A DNA stretch of 64,000 bases from contig NZ_CP157484.1 in assembly GCF_045348435.1 (NCBI RefSeq), positions 1,798,001 through 1,862,000 on the forward strand, read 5' to 3'. Origin of the DNA: Alsobacter sp045348435 (GTDB taxonomy: Bacteria; Pseudomonadota; Alphaproteobacteria; Rhizobiales; Beijerinckiaceae). The notes under the pieces were generated by a model. It made no database searches. It had not been told where the DNA came from and worked only from the letters and a program-made list of their open reading frames with translations. The translations under genes were made by a program, and so were the position numbers. This document shows positions 40,564-49,245 of the stretch, piece by piece (within the stretch, counting starts at the first letter, position 1; each line of letters starts with the position of its first letter).

Positions 40564-42135
40564 ATGATAAAGAACGGCCTCGCAGGCTTGACGCGCCGAA
40601 ACTTATTCGCGCTCGCCATGCTGAGCGGCGTGGCGCTTTCCGGAGCCGCGCAGGCTGAGGGGAAGTCACTCACGATCGCGCTGACCGCCGACGCGGTGAT
40701 CCTTGATCCGCACGCGGCCAACGAGCTTACCGGCAACATCATGTTCTACCACTTCTACGATCCGCTGGTATCGCGGACGCCGGAGCTCGGCTTCGAGCCG
40801 GGGCTGGCGGAAAGCTGGCAGATCGTGGACGACACCACCTGGGTGTTCAAGCTGCGCAAGGGCGTCAAGTTTCACAACGGCGACGAGTTGAAGGCCTCCG
40901 ACGTCGTCTACACCTTCGAGCGCTTGAAGAAGGCGCTAATGTCGAACCTCGTTGCGAACATCGCCTCGTCCCGCGCCATCGACGACTACACGGTCGAGAT
41001 CAAGACGCCGAAGCCCTATGCTGTGCTCCACATGGCGCTCGCCGAGGTGCTAATCGTCAACGAGAAGTACACCAAGGCGATGGGCGACGAGCAGATGGGC
41101 CTGAAGCCCATGGGCACCGGTCCCTACAAGCTCACCGAATGGGTCAAAGAAGACCGGCTCTCGATGACGGCGCACGCCGATTACTGGCGCGGAAAGCCGA
41201 AGATCGACACCGTCACGTTCAAGCCGATCACCAACCCGGCCACCCGCACGGCGGCGCTGCTGACGGGCGGCGTCGACGTGATCCAGGACCTGTCGGTGCG
41301 CGACGTGGCCAGCGTGAAGTCCAACGCCGCCTATGACGTCGTCACCCGGCCCAGCCTGCTCAACATGGTGATCGCGATCGACACGCGCGAGAAGTCGCCG
41401 ACGATCGACCTGCCGACCAACCCGATGCGCGACCGCCGGGTGCGCGAGGCGCTGGTGCGCGCCATCAACGTCGACGCCATCAAAACCGTGGTGATGAACG
41501 GCTTCGCGACGCCCAGCGAGCAGTATGTTCCCTCGTCGCACCTGGGCTACGTGCCGGGCCTCGACTTCCGCAAGCTCTACCCGTTCGACGTCGAGAAGGC
41601 GAAGGCGCTGATGAAGGACGCGGGCTTCGAAAAGGGGTTCGCGATGACGCTCGACACCACCAACAACCGCTACGTCAACGACGGCGCGATCGCGCAGGCG
41701 CTGGCCGGCATGCTGGCGCGCATCAACGTCAAGCTCAACCTCAACCTGATGCCGCGCTCCAACTTCTTCGGCTACATCCGCGTGCCGTCCGACAAGTCGA
41801 GCTTCATCATGAGCGGCTGGGACACGCCCTCGGGCGACGCCGGCAACATGTACAGCACGCTGATGTACAGCCGCGGCAAGAAGCCCGGCTTCGGCCAGGC
41901 CAATCGCGGCTCCTTCGCGAACGAGGAGTTCGACAGCTGGATCGACAAGGCGGACGCCACCGCCGACATCAAGCAGCGCGACGCTTTCCTGAAGGAGGCC
42001 ACCCAGGTGGCGGCCCGCGAAATCCCGATGATCCCGCTCCATTACGAGCAGGACATCTACGCGGCTAAGAAGAACGTCAAGGTCGTGCCGCGGATGGACA
42101 AGTTCATCTGGGCCTACGAGATGGACGTGAACTGA
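40564..42135 (+). CDS. ABC transporter solute-binding protein, peptide/nickel family (SBP_bac_5)
   Basis: 523 residues from the ATG at 40564, eight bases after a GGGGAG. The signal sequence (GLTRRNLFALAMLSGVALS, then AAQAEG) has a twin-arginine RRNLF motif, so Tat export is possible. The mature protein has the family pattern: ILDPHAANELTGN, FEPGLAESW, FKLRKGVKFHNGDELKASDV (the family signature), and GTGPYKLTEW. It should capture a peptide, opine or other medium-sized solute for the permeases that follow at 42.2-46.1 kb. Confidence 0.92.
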   Translation: MIKNGLAGLTRRNLFALAMLSGVALSGAAQAEGKSLTIALTADAVILDPHAANELTGNIMFYHFYDPLVSRTPELGFEPGLAESWQIVDDTTWVFKLRKGVKFHNGDELKASDVVYTFERLKKALMSNLVANIASSRAIDDYTVEIKTPKPYAVLHMALAEVLIVNEKYTKAMGDEQMGLKPMGTGPYKLTEWVKEDRLSMTAHADYWRGKPKIDTVTFKPITNPATRTAALLTGGVDVIQDLSVRDVASVKSNAAYDVVTRPSLLNMVIAIDTREKSPTIDLPTNPMRDRRVREALVRAINVDAIKTVVMNGFATPSEQYVPSSHLGYVPGLDFRKLYPFDVEKAKALMKDAGFEKGFAMTLDTTNNRYVNDGAIAQALAGMLARINVKLNLNLMPRSNFFGYIRVPSDKSSFIMSGWDTPSGDAGNMYSTLMYSRGKKPGFGQANRGSFANEEFDSWIDKADATADIKQRDAFLKEATQVAAREIPMIPLHYEQDIYAAKKNVKVVPRMDKFIWAYEMDVN

Positions 42136-42231
42136 CGCCCTCTCGGCGTTCCCTGATTGTCCACCGGCGGGCCGCATCGGCCTGCCGGTCGCCGCTGCCG
42201 CCCTATCGGCCACGCCCGTGAGAGCTCAATC

Positions 42232-43196
42232 GTGTTCGGCTACTTCACCAAGCGATTGATCCAGATCGTCGTGGTCCTCTGGGCCGTGTCCGTGCTCGTC
42301 TTCGTGATGATGAGCTTCACGGGCGACCCCACCTACATGATGGTGCCGCTGGACGCGACCGAGGAGCAGATCGCCCAGGCGCGCCGGCTGCTCGGCCTCG
42401 ACGACAGCCATCTCGTCCAGTACGGCCACTTCCTGTCGAGCCTCGTCCGGGGCGACTTCGGGCGCTCCTTCGTGTTCCGCCAGCCCGCCATGCAGCTGAT
42501 CCTGGAACGGCTGCCGGCCACGCTCGAGATCGTCATTCTCGCCATGGCGATCGCCCTCGTGGTCGCCATCCCGCTCGGCGTCTACGCCGGCGCGAGCCCC
42601 GAGCGGGCCAGCAGCCAGGCCGTGATGGCGGGTTCGCTCGTCGGCATCTCGCTGCCCGGGTTCTGGCTCGGCATGGTGCTGATCTACGTCTTCGCGGTGA
42701 AGTTCCAGCTCGTTCCCTCGTCCGGCAGAGGGCCGACGCAGGAGTGGCTCGGCCTGCGCGTCAGCTTCCTGAGCTGGAAAGGCTTTCGCCACCTCATCCT
42801 GCCCGCGCTGACGCTCTCGGTCGGCACGCTCGCGATCCTGATCCGCATCATCCGCGCCGAGATGATGGAGGTGATGAAGCAGGACTACATCAAGTTCGCC
42901 CGCGCCAAGGGCGCGGACCGGCGCGGCGTCCTGTTCAAGCACGGTCTCAAGAACGCGCTGATCCCGCTCGTCACGGTGTTCGGGCTGATGATGGGCGACC
43001 TCATCGCGTTCGCGACGCTGACGAGACCATTTTCGCGTGGCCGGGCATCGGCAAGCTCCTGGTCGACTCGATCTATCGCGGCGACCGGCCGGTGATCGTC
43101 GTCTACCTCATGTTCGTCGCGTTCATGTTCGTGGTCGTCAACTTCGTGGTCGACATCCTGTATGCGGTCATCGATCCGCGCATCAAGGTGAAGTGA
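42232..43196 (+). pseudogene. Dpp-type ABC permease (DppB-like) with a one-base frameshift
   Basis: A GTG at 42232 preceded by GAGAG begins FGYFTKRLIQIVVVLWAVSV, the typical first helix of DppB-like permeases. The frame is good through the EAA loop (MKQDYIKFARAKGADRRGV) to IAFATLT near 43023. It then runs into nonsense ending at 43095. One frame over, ETIFAWPGIGKLLVDSIYRG and the last two helices continue to a TGA at 43194-43196. Adding one G after ACG (43021-43023) would restore the family sequence. All neighbours are intact, so this is either a recent mutation or a sequencing error. Confidence 0.85.
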
Positions 43197-43206
43197 AGCA
43201 CGCCCG

Positions 43207-44100
43207 ATGAACATGGTTCCAGGGGTCATCAGCCGCTTCGCCGCGTCGGAACTGTTCCACAGCTTCCGGCACAACCGCTCGGCCATGTTCGGCAGCGCCA
43301 TCGTGGCGATGTTCGTCGTCATGGTGACGATCGGCCCCTGGCTGGTCGCGCAGGACCCCTACGACGTGGCTCAGCTGGAGCTGATGGACTCGTTCAAGCC
43401 GCCGGTCTGGCTGGAGGGCGGTGTGCCGCAATACCTGCTCGGCACCGACGGCCAGGGTCGCGACGTGCTCGCCAGCATCGTCTATGGCAGCCGCATCTCG
43501 TTGTTTATCGGGTTCGCGGCCATGCTGGGCTCCTGCGTGCTCGGGGCCGGGCTCGGGCTGATCGCCGGCTTCTATGGCGGCAAGCTGGACAGCGTGATCA
43601 TGCGGATCGCCGACATCCAGCTGTCGTTTCCCTCGGTGCTGACCGCCCTTTTCCTGATGTCAGCGTTTGGCACCGGCGCCGACAAGGTGCTGATCGCCCT
43701 GATCTCGGTGGGCTGGGTCGTTTATGCACGGATCGTGCGCGGCTCGACCTTGCGGGAATCGCAAAAGGAATATGTCCAGGCCGCCCGCGTGTCGGGCCTG
43801 CCGAACCGCAAGATCATCCTGCGCCACGTGCTGCCCAACGTGCTGACGCCCCTGATCGTGGTGGCGACGATCCAGGTCGGCACCTTTATTCTGATCGAGG
43901 CTTCCTTGTCCTTTCTCGGGGTCGGCGTGCCGATCACCGAACCTTCGCTCGGCTTGCTCATCAAGAACGGCTTCGACGTGCTGTTCTCCGGACTGTGGTG
44001 GATCTCGGTGTTCCCAGGACTGTTCATCATGCTGATCGTCTTCGGCATCAACCTGCTCGGCGATTTCCTTCGCGACGAGCTGAACCCGCGCCTTAAATGA
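43207..44100 (+). CDS. Dpp-type ABC transporter permease (DppC-like)
   Basis: 297 residues, six membrane helices. It has the DppC N-terminal block (FRHNRSAMFGSAIVAMFVVM), the YLLGTDGQGRDVLASIVYG motif and the EAA loop EYVQAARVSGLPNRKIILRH, ending LLGDFLRDELNPRLK. It pairs with the DppB-like permease in the inner membrane. It starts 10 bases after that gene and its stop overlaps the next ATG (ATGA), so translation is coupled to the ATPase. Confidence 0.93.
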   Translation: MNMVPGVISRFAASELFHSFRHNRSAMFGSAIVAMFVVMVTIGPWLVAQDPYDVAQLELMDSFKPPVWLEGGVPQYLLGTDGQGRDVLASIVYGSRISLFIGFAAMLGSCVLGAGLGLIAGFYGGKLDSVIMRIADIQLSFPSVLTALFLMSAFGTGADKVLIALISVGWVVYARIVRGSTLRESQKEYVQAARVSGLPNRKIILRHVLPNVLTPLIVVATIQVGTFILIEASLSFLGVGVPITEPSLGLLIKNGFDVLFSGLWWISVFPGLFIMLIVFGINLLGDFLRDELNPRLK

Positions 44101-45116
44101 CGACATCCTCGCTTCAGCTCGGCCCGGCCACAGCCTCGCAGGCCACGCCGTTGCTGTCCGTCACGGGGCTGAAAACCTATTTCCATACCTTCGCCGGGGT
44201 GGTGAAGGCGGTCGACGGCGTGAGTTTCGATCTTGGGTCCGGCGAAATCCTCGGCCTCGTCGGCGAATCGGGCGGCGGCAAGTCGATGATCGGATTCTCG
44301 ATCATGGGGCTGATCGATCCGCCCGGGCGGATCGAGGCGGGCGAGATCCGCTTCGAGGGTCAGGACTTGCTGCGACTTGACGAGACCGGCATGCGCGGCG
44401 TCCGCGGCAACCGCATCGCGATGATCTTCCAGGACCCGATGACGGCGCTCAATCCGCTCTACACGGTGGGCAACCAGCTAGAGGAAATGCTGCGCCTCCA
44501 CACCGACATGCCCGGCCGGCAACGGCGGGCGCGGTGCATCGAGATGCTGCGCGAGGTCGGCATCCCGCAGCCCGAGGAGCGGCTCGACAGCTACCCGCAC
44601 CAGTTTTCGGGCGGCATGCGCCAGCGTGTCGTGATCGCGATCGCGATGATCGCCGGCCCCCGCCTCCTGATCGCCGACGAGCCCACGACGGCGCTCGACG
44701 TCACGATTCAGGCCCAGCTGCTGCGGCTGATGAAGCGGCAGGTGGAGCAGACACAAGCGTCGCTCATCCTGATCACCCACGATCTCGCGGCGGTGTCGCA
44801 GATGGCCGACAAGGTCGTGGTGCTCTATTGCGGCCGCATCGTCGAGCGCGGGCCAACCGCGCAACTGATTCGCAGCCCCGTTCACCACTACACGCGCGGG
44901 CTGCTCGACTCGATCCCGCATGACGACCGGTCTCGCCGGCGGCTTCACCAAATCCCGGGCTCGGTCCCTAACATCCGCGCCTTGCCGCCGGGCTGCGCCT
45001 TCGCGCCGCGCTGCGCCGCCGCGCGGCCGCTCTGCCGGGAGGTCGAGCCGGTTCTGACCGCGTTCGCGCCGGATCACGCCGCCGCATGCCACTTCCCGCT
45101 GGAGGCGAAGCTCTGA
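44097..45116 (+). CDS. Dpp-type ABC transporter ATPase (DppD-like)
   Basis: 339 residues. Walker A is GESGGGKS (56-63), the signature SGGMRQR begins at 171, and Walker B is LLIADEP (190-196). The C-terminal oligopeptide-transporter block with cysteines (PPGCAFAPRCAAARPLCREV) is typical of DppD/OppD proteins and often binds an iron-sulfur cluster. It powers the permease pair and overlaps both neighbours by 4 and 1 bases. Confidence 0.94.
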   Translation: MTTSSLQLGPATASQATPLLSVTGLKTYFHTFAGVVKAVDGVSFDLGSGEILGLVGESGGGKSMIGFSIMGLIDPPGRIEAGEIRFEGQDLLRLDETGMRGVRGNRIAMIFQDPMTALNPLYTVGNQLEEMLRLHTDMPGRQRRARCIEMLREVGIPQPEERLDSYPHQFSGGMRQRVVIAIAMIAGPRLLIADEPTTALDVTIQAQLLRLMKRQVEQTQASLILITHDLAAVSQMADKVVVLYCGRIVERGPTAQLIRSPVHHYTRGLLDSIPHDDRSRRRLHQIPGSVPNIRALPPGCAFAPRCAAARPLCREVEPVLTAFAPDHAAACHFPLEAKL

Positions 45117-46147
45117 TGGATCCGCTCCTCCAGGTGCATGATCTCCAGCAACGCTTCGACGCGAGCGGCGGCTTTTTCGACCGGCTGCGCTGGCGCAACG
45201 GACGGCTGTCCGCGCCGCGCCGCATCGTTCACGCGGTGAACGGCGTGAGCCTGTCGATCGGTCGCGGCGAGGTGCTCGGCATCGTCGGCGAGAGCGGATG
45301 CGGCAAGTCCACGCTGGCGAAAACGGTCATCAAGCTCCACCAGCCGACCGGCGGCCGCATCGTCCTCGACGGCGAGAACATCACGGATCACGATTTCGCC
45401 CGCATGCGGCCGATCCGCAGCAAGATGCAGATGATCTTCCAGGACCCCTATGCGTCGCTCAACCCGCGCCAGCGCGTCAGCGACATCGTGATGGAGCCTT
45501 TTCTCGAGAAAGCGCCCGGCAAGGTTCGGGACGCCAAGGACAGGGCGCTGGCGCTGCTCGCCAAGGTCGGCCTCGGGCCCGAGCATGCGGATCGCTACCC
45601 GCACCAGTTCTCGGGCGGCCAACGCCAGCGCATCGGAATCGCGCGCGCGCTCTCAGTGGAGCCGGAGCTGATCATCGCGGACGAGCCGGTCTCGGCGCTC
45701 GATGTCTCGATCCAGGCCCAGATCCTCAATCTCATGATGGATCTGAAGGACGAAATGAACTTCGCCTACCTGTTCATCACGCATGATCTTTCGGTGGTGC
45801 GGCACATCAGCGACCGGATCGGCGTGATGTATCTCGGCTTCATGGTAGAAACCGGCTCGACGGACGCGATCTTCAAGGACGCGAAGCATCCCTACACGCG
45901 CGCCTTGCTGGCCGCCGCGCCCGTGCTCGGTGAGCCGATCGCGGCCGCAGCGGAGGAAATCAAGGGCGAGGTGCCCAGCGCCTTCAACCTGCCGTCGGGC
46001 TGCTGCTTTCGCACCCGCTGCCCGCTCGCATTCGATCGCTGCGCCGTGGAGCGCCCGGCGCTGCGCCCGCAGGGCGACGGACATGCGGTGGCCTGCCACC
46101 TGCACGACGCCACAGCAACATCCGCCGCCATGGAGGCCCACGCATGA
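45116..46147 (+). CDS. Dpp-type ABC transporter ATPase (DppF-like)
   Basis: 343 residues from the ATG that overlaps the preceding TGA (TGATG at 45114-45118). Walker A is GESGCGKST (58-66), the signature HQFSGGQRQRIGIARAL, Walker B LIIADEP. The C-terminal SGCCFRTRCPLAFDRC block is the OppF/DppF cysteine region. Forms the heterodimeric ATPase with the DppD-like protein. Its stop overlaps the next gene (ATGA). A longer upstream frame would overlap DppD by 31 bases and is less likely. Confidence 0.94.
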   Translation: MDPLLQVHDLQQRFDASGGFFDRLRWRNGRLSAPRRIVHAVNGVSLSIGRGEVLGIVGESGCGKSTLAKTVIKLHQPTGGRIVLDGENITDHDFARMRPIRSKMQMIFQDPYASLNPRQRVSDIVMEPFLEKAPGKVRDAKDRALALLAKVGLGPEHADRYPHQFSGGQRQRIGIARALSVEPELIIADEPVSALDVSIQAQILNLMMDLKDEMNFAYLFITHDLSVVRHISDRIGVMYLGFMVETGSTDAIFKDAKHPYTRALLAAAPVLGEPIAAAAEEIKGEVPSAFNLPSGCCFRTRCPLAFDRCAVERPALRPQGDGHAVACHLHDATATSAAMEAHA

Positions 46148-47589
46148 CGACCGTTACGATCAGCCAGGGCCGGGTCGCGCTGGACGACCCGCACGCCTGT
46201 ACGGACGCCAACGACATCCTGACGGTGTTCGGCGCGCTGTTCGACACGCTGGTGCGACGCACCCCCGGGGGCGGCTACTGCCCGGCGCTCGCGACGGAGT
46301 GGACGGTCTCGGAGGATGCGCGCCGCTACCATTTCCTCCTGCGCGAAGGCGTGGTGTTTCACGATGGCGACCCGTGCGAGGCCGACGCGATCCGGTATGC
46401 GCTGATGCGCATGGCCCGCCCCGACATGGGGGCGACGCTGGGCGCACCGGGCGTCTATGCGCAGTACCTCGCCGGGCTGGAGGTCGAGGTTCTCGGCCGC
46501 CACGAGATCGCGCTGACCCTGGCGCAGCCCATCGCCGACCTTTTCGACATCCTGGCCTATGGCCATGTCGTCTCGCCGCGCGCCGTCGAGGCTGCAGGCG
46601 AGGACCTGGCGCGGCGGGCGGTCGGAACCGGTCCCTACCGGCTCCAATCGTACCTGCCCGGCGAGCGGATCGAGCTGCGCGCCAATCCGGGCCATTTCGA
46701 CGGCAAGCCGACCCATGACGGCATCGTCTGGGTGAAGGGCGAAACGGCCGCCGGCCGCGCCGAAGCGCTTCGGACCGGACAGGTCGACATCGCCAACGGT
46801 CTGCCGCGCGCAGCGCTATCGGAGCTCCCTTCGTCGTCCTTCACGACGGTGGAGTTCCTGGCGCCAACGGCTCTGATCATGATGTTCAATGCGGCCGAAG
46901 GGCCCGCCGGCGATCCCCGAGTCCGCCTCGCGCTCAACCTGGCCATCAATCGCCGGCAACTGGTGGAGGGCGTTCTTGAAGGCGCCGGCCAGCCGCTGCA
47001 CGGCTTTGTAAGCCCTGTGCACTATGGCGCTGATCCGAACGCCCCGCCCTTCGTGCAGGACCTTGCAGAAGCCCGGCGGCTGCTCGCCGAGGCGGGTCAT
47101 CCGGACGGTCTGACGCTGCAACTCTATTGTCCCACGCGCCTGCCCGACGAAGCGCAGGCGCTGGCGGATGCGATCGAGGCGCAACTCGCCCCGCTTGGGG
47201 TTCGCTTCGAGCGAGACATCGAACCCGATCGCGTGCGCTACGCCAATCAGGTCAGGCTTAAGGCGATTCACGACGTCTGCGTCTTCGATTCCAGCCCGAT
47301 GAGCGTCTTTCGCGTGCTGCACGAAAAGGTTGATTCGCGGGTGCGCGGATCCTGGTGGCAGGGTTACTCGAACCCTGCCGTTGAGCGGCTGATCGATCTT
47401 GCGCGCGTGACAACGTCGAACGCGGCGCGCGAGGAGCTTTACAGGCAATGCTATCGCCTGCTGCAGCAGGATCCGCCTTGGCTATACCTCTACAATCACC
47501 GCCGGGTCATCGGCCTGCGCGGTCGCCATCCGGACTGGCGGATGCGCAGCGACGGCGTGGTCGATGTGCGCGCGCTGCCGGCGTTCTAG
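46144..47589 (+). CDS. SBP_bac_5-family protein without an export signal
   Basis: 481 residues, related to peptide/nickel-type solute-binding proteins: CPALATEWTVSEDARRYHF, LREGVVFHDGDPCEADAIRY, VGTGPYRLQSY, and the C-terminal YRQCYRLLQQDPPWLYLYNH. It begins TTVTISQGRVALDDPHACT with no hydrophobic leader, and the ATGA overlap with the dppF-like gene at 46144 leaves little room for another start. So this second binding protein of the operon may stay in the cytosol, or an earlier export signal was lost. It may be a binding component of a different kind; its function is unknown. Confidence 0.85.
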   Translation: MTTVTISQGRVALDDPHACTDANDILTVFGALFDTLVRRTPGGGYCPALATEWTVSEDARRYHFLLREGVVFHDGDPCEADAIRYALMRMARPDMGATLGAPGVYAQYLAGLEVEVLGRHEIALTLAQPIADLFDILAYGHVVSPRAVEAAGEDLARRAVGTGPYRLQSYLPGERIELRANPGHFDGKPTHDGIVWVKGETAAGRAEALRTGQVDIANGLPRAALSELPSSSFTTVEFLAPTALIMMFNAAEGPAGDPRVRLALNLAINRRQLVEGVLEGAGQPLHGFVSPVHYGADPNAPPFVQDLAEARRLLAEAGHPDGLTLQLYCPTRLPDEAQALADAIEAQLAPLGVRFERDIEPDRVRYANQVRLKAIHDVCVFDSSPMSVFRVLHEKVDSRVRGSWWQGYSNPAVERLIDLARVTTSNAAREELYRQCYRLLQQDPPWLYLYNHRRVIGLRGRHPDWRMRSDGVVDVRALPAF

Positions 47590-47595
47590 GCGCCC

Positions 47596-48525
47596 TTAGC
47601 CAAGCTTGGCCAGCTTGCGGTCCTGGCGCGCGATCAGGCGCTCGATGTCGGCCAGATCACCCGCCGAAAGGCGGCCGGCTGGCGCCCGCAGCGCCGCGGA
47701 CGCAATCACGCCCCGGCGCGCCAGGATGTGCTTCCTGATCTGCAATCCCAGTCCCGGCTGCAACTCATAGCGGGCCAGCGGCAGGTAAGCGTCGAACAAG
47801 TCGTGGGCCCGCTCGATGTCGCCTGCCGCGTGCGCCTTGCAGACGTCGACCATCATCTCCGGGTAGGCGAAGCCCGTCATCGCGCCGTCGGCGCCTCGGC
47901 TCAATTCTTCCGGCAGGAAGATCCCACCATTGCCGCACAGGATCGAAATCCGGCGCGCCTCGCCCCGATCGCTGGCGGCGCGCAGGGCGCCAATCTTGTT
48001 CAGCCCCGGCCAGTCTTCATGCTTGAGCATCACGCAGCTCGGCAGCGCCTGCACGATGCGGGTGATCACGGCCGTCGAGATCTGCACGCTGGTCGCGAGC
48101 GGATAGTCCTGCAACACGAAGGGCGTATCGCCAAGCATCGCGGCCGCCGTCTCGAAGTAAGCGTAAATCTGGTCATCCGTTCTGACGCTGGAAGGCGGAG
48201 CCACCATGACGCCGGCCGCCCCGGCGTCCATCACCTCAGCGCTGAGCTCCCGCATCGGCGCGAAGCCCGGCGCGGAGACGCCCACTACGACCGGAACCGT
48301 CCCGCACACGCGTCCCAGCACGCGCTTCACCACGGCTAGGGATTCAGCTGCGGTCAGCTTCGGAGCCTCGCCCATCATGCCCAGCAAGGTGAGGCCGCTC
48401 GCGCCCTTCTCGAGGTAGAAATCCACCATCGAGTCCAGGCTGGCATAGTCGATCGCGCCCTGCGGGGTGAACGGGGTGACGGCGATCACGAACACGCCTG
48501 ACGCGGCTTCGCTAATGAGGGGCAT
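47596..48525 (-). CDS. Dihydrodipicolinate synthase / N-acetylneuraminate lyase family protein
   Basis: 309 residues forming a class I aldolase barrel. The Schiff-base lysine is Lys168 in VMLKHEDWPG, the tyrosine is Tyr141 in LQDYP, and the GxxGE-type loop is GMMGEAPKLTAAES (about 49-62). Members add or remove pyruvate or a similar keto acid. In a catabolic island it more likely cleaves or hydrates a keto-sugar or keto-acid than makes lysine. It is convergent with the transporter operon and the first of three minus-strand genes with racemase and hydantoinase. Confidence 0.9.
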   Translation of the reverse strand: MPLISEAASGVFVIAVTPFTPQGAIDYASLDSMVDFYLEKGASGLTLLGMMGEAPKLTAAESLAVVKRVLGRVCGTVPVVVGVSAPGFAPMRELSAEVMDAGAAGVMVAPPSSVRTDDQIYAYFETAAAMLGDTPFVLQDYPLATSVQISTAVITRIVQALPSCVMLKHEDWPGLNKIGALRAASDRGEARRISILCGNGGIFLPEELSRGADGAMTGFAYPEMMVDVCKAHAAGDIERAHDLFDAYLPLARYELQPGLGLQIRKHILARRGVIASAALRAPAGRLSAGDLADIERLIARQDRKLAKLG

Positions 48526-48558
48526 TGGATTCCAATCTTTGGGTGACCGTGATGGCGC

Positions 48559-49221
48559 TCAGAGATCGCCCAGAAGAACGCGGCCCAAGGCCATGGCGGT
48601 CGCAGCTTGCGTCGGCTCCACGACCGGGACGCCGAGCTCGTCCTGGAGGCGCCGCCGATAGCGCGCCATGCCGGCGCAACCCATCACGATGACATCCGCG
48701 CCGTGGGCGTCGCGCAGCGCGCGGCCGGTGGCGCTCATGCGCTCATATGTGCGCGCCTCGTCGGCGAGCTCGGTCACGCCCAGCCCGATCGAGAGGTCGC
48801 CGGCGAAGCGGGCCATCACGCCCATCGCGCCGAAGTAGCGTAGATGCCGGGGGATCGAGGTCGGCAGGATTGCGATGACGCCAAAACGCTGCCCCAGGGT
48901 GAGCGCCGTCAAAACGCCGGCTTCCGCGATGCCGAAGACCGGGCGCCGGCTCTGCTCGCGCAAGGCGTGGAGGCCTGGATCGCTGAAGCAGGCGATCACG
49001 AAAGCCGCCGCCTCCTCTTCGAGGTCCTTGGCTCGCCGCAGAAGCGGCCCGATGACGCCGTCCACGTCGCGCTGGCTCTGGATCCCAGGCGGGCCATCCG
49101 GCAAGGTCAGACAGGCGATCGCCGGCCCTTGCTGCGTCCGCAGCGGCTCGACAGCCCGGTCGATCGCGCCGGTGACGGTGGTCGAGGAATTCGGATTGAT
49201 GACGTAGATCGTGTTGCTCAT
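48559..49221 (-). CDS. Hydantoin racemase / Asp-Glu racemase family protein
   Basis: 220 residues from the ATG at 49221. The two catalytic cysteines are Cys78 (VIACFSDPG) and Cys182 (VMGCAGMA); the N-terminus IYVINPNSS is the hydantoin-racemase hallmark, and PVVEPTQAA ends the domain. The family interconverts D- and L-5-substituted hydantoins, or racemises Asp/Glu. Its position 25 bases downstream of the hydantoinase gene supports hydantoin racemase. Cytosolic, cofactor independent. Confidence 0.9.
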   Translation of the reverse strand: MSNTIYVINPNSSTTVTGAIDRAVEPLRTQQGPAIACLTLPDGPPGIQSQRDVDGVIGPLLRRAKDLEEEAAAFVIACFSDPGLHALREQSRRPVFGIAEAGVLTALTLGQRFGVIAILPTSIPRHLRYFGAMGVMARFAGDLSIGLGVTELADEARTYERMSATGRALRDAHGADVIVMGCAGMARYRRRLQDELGVPVVEPTQAATAMALGRVLLGDL

Positions 49222-49245
49222 GGCGGAGCGCTCCAAGCCGCTGCC

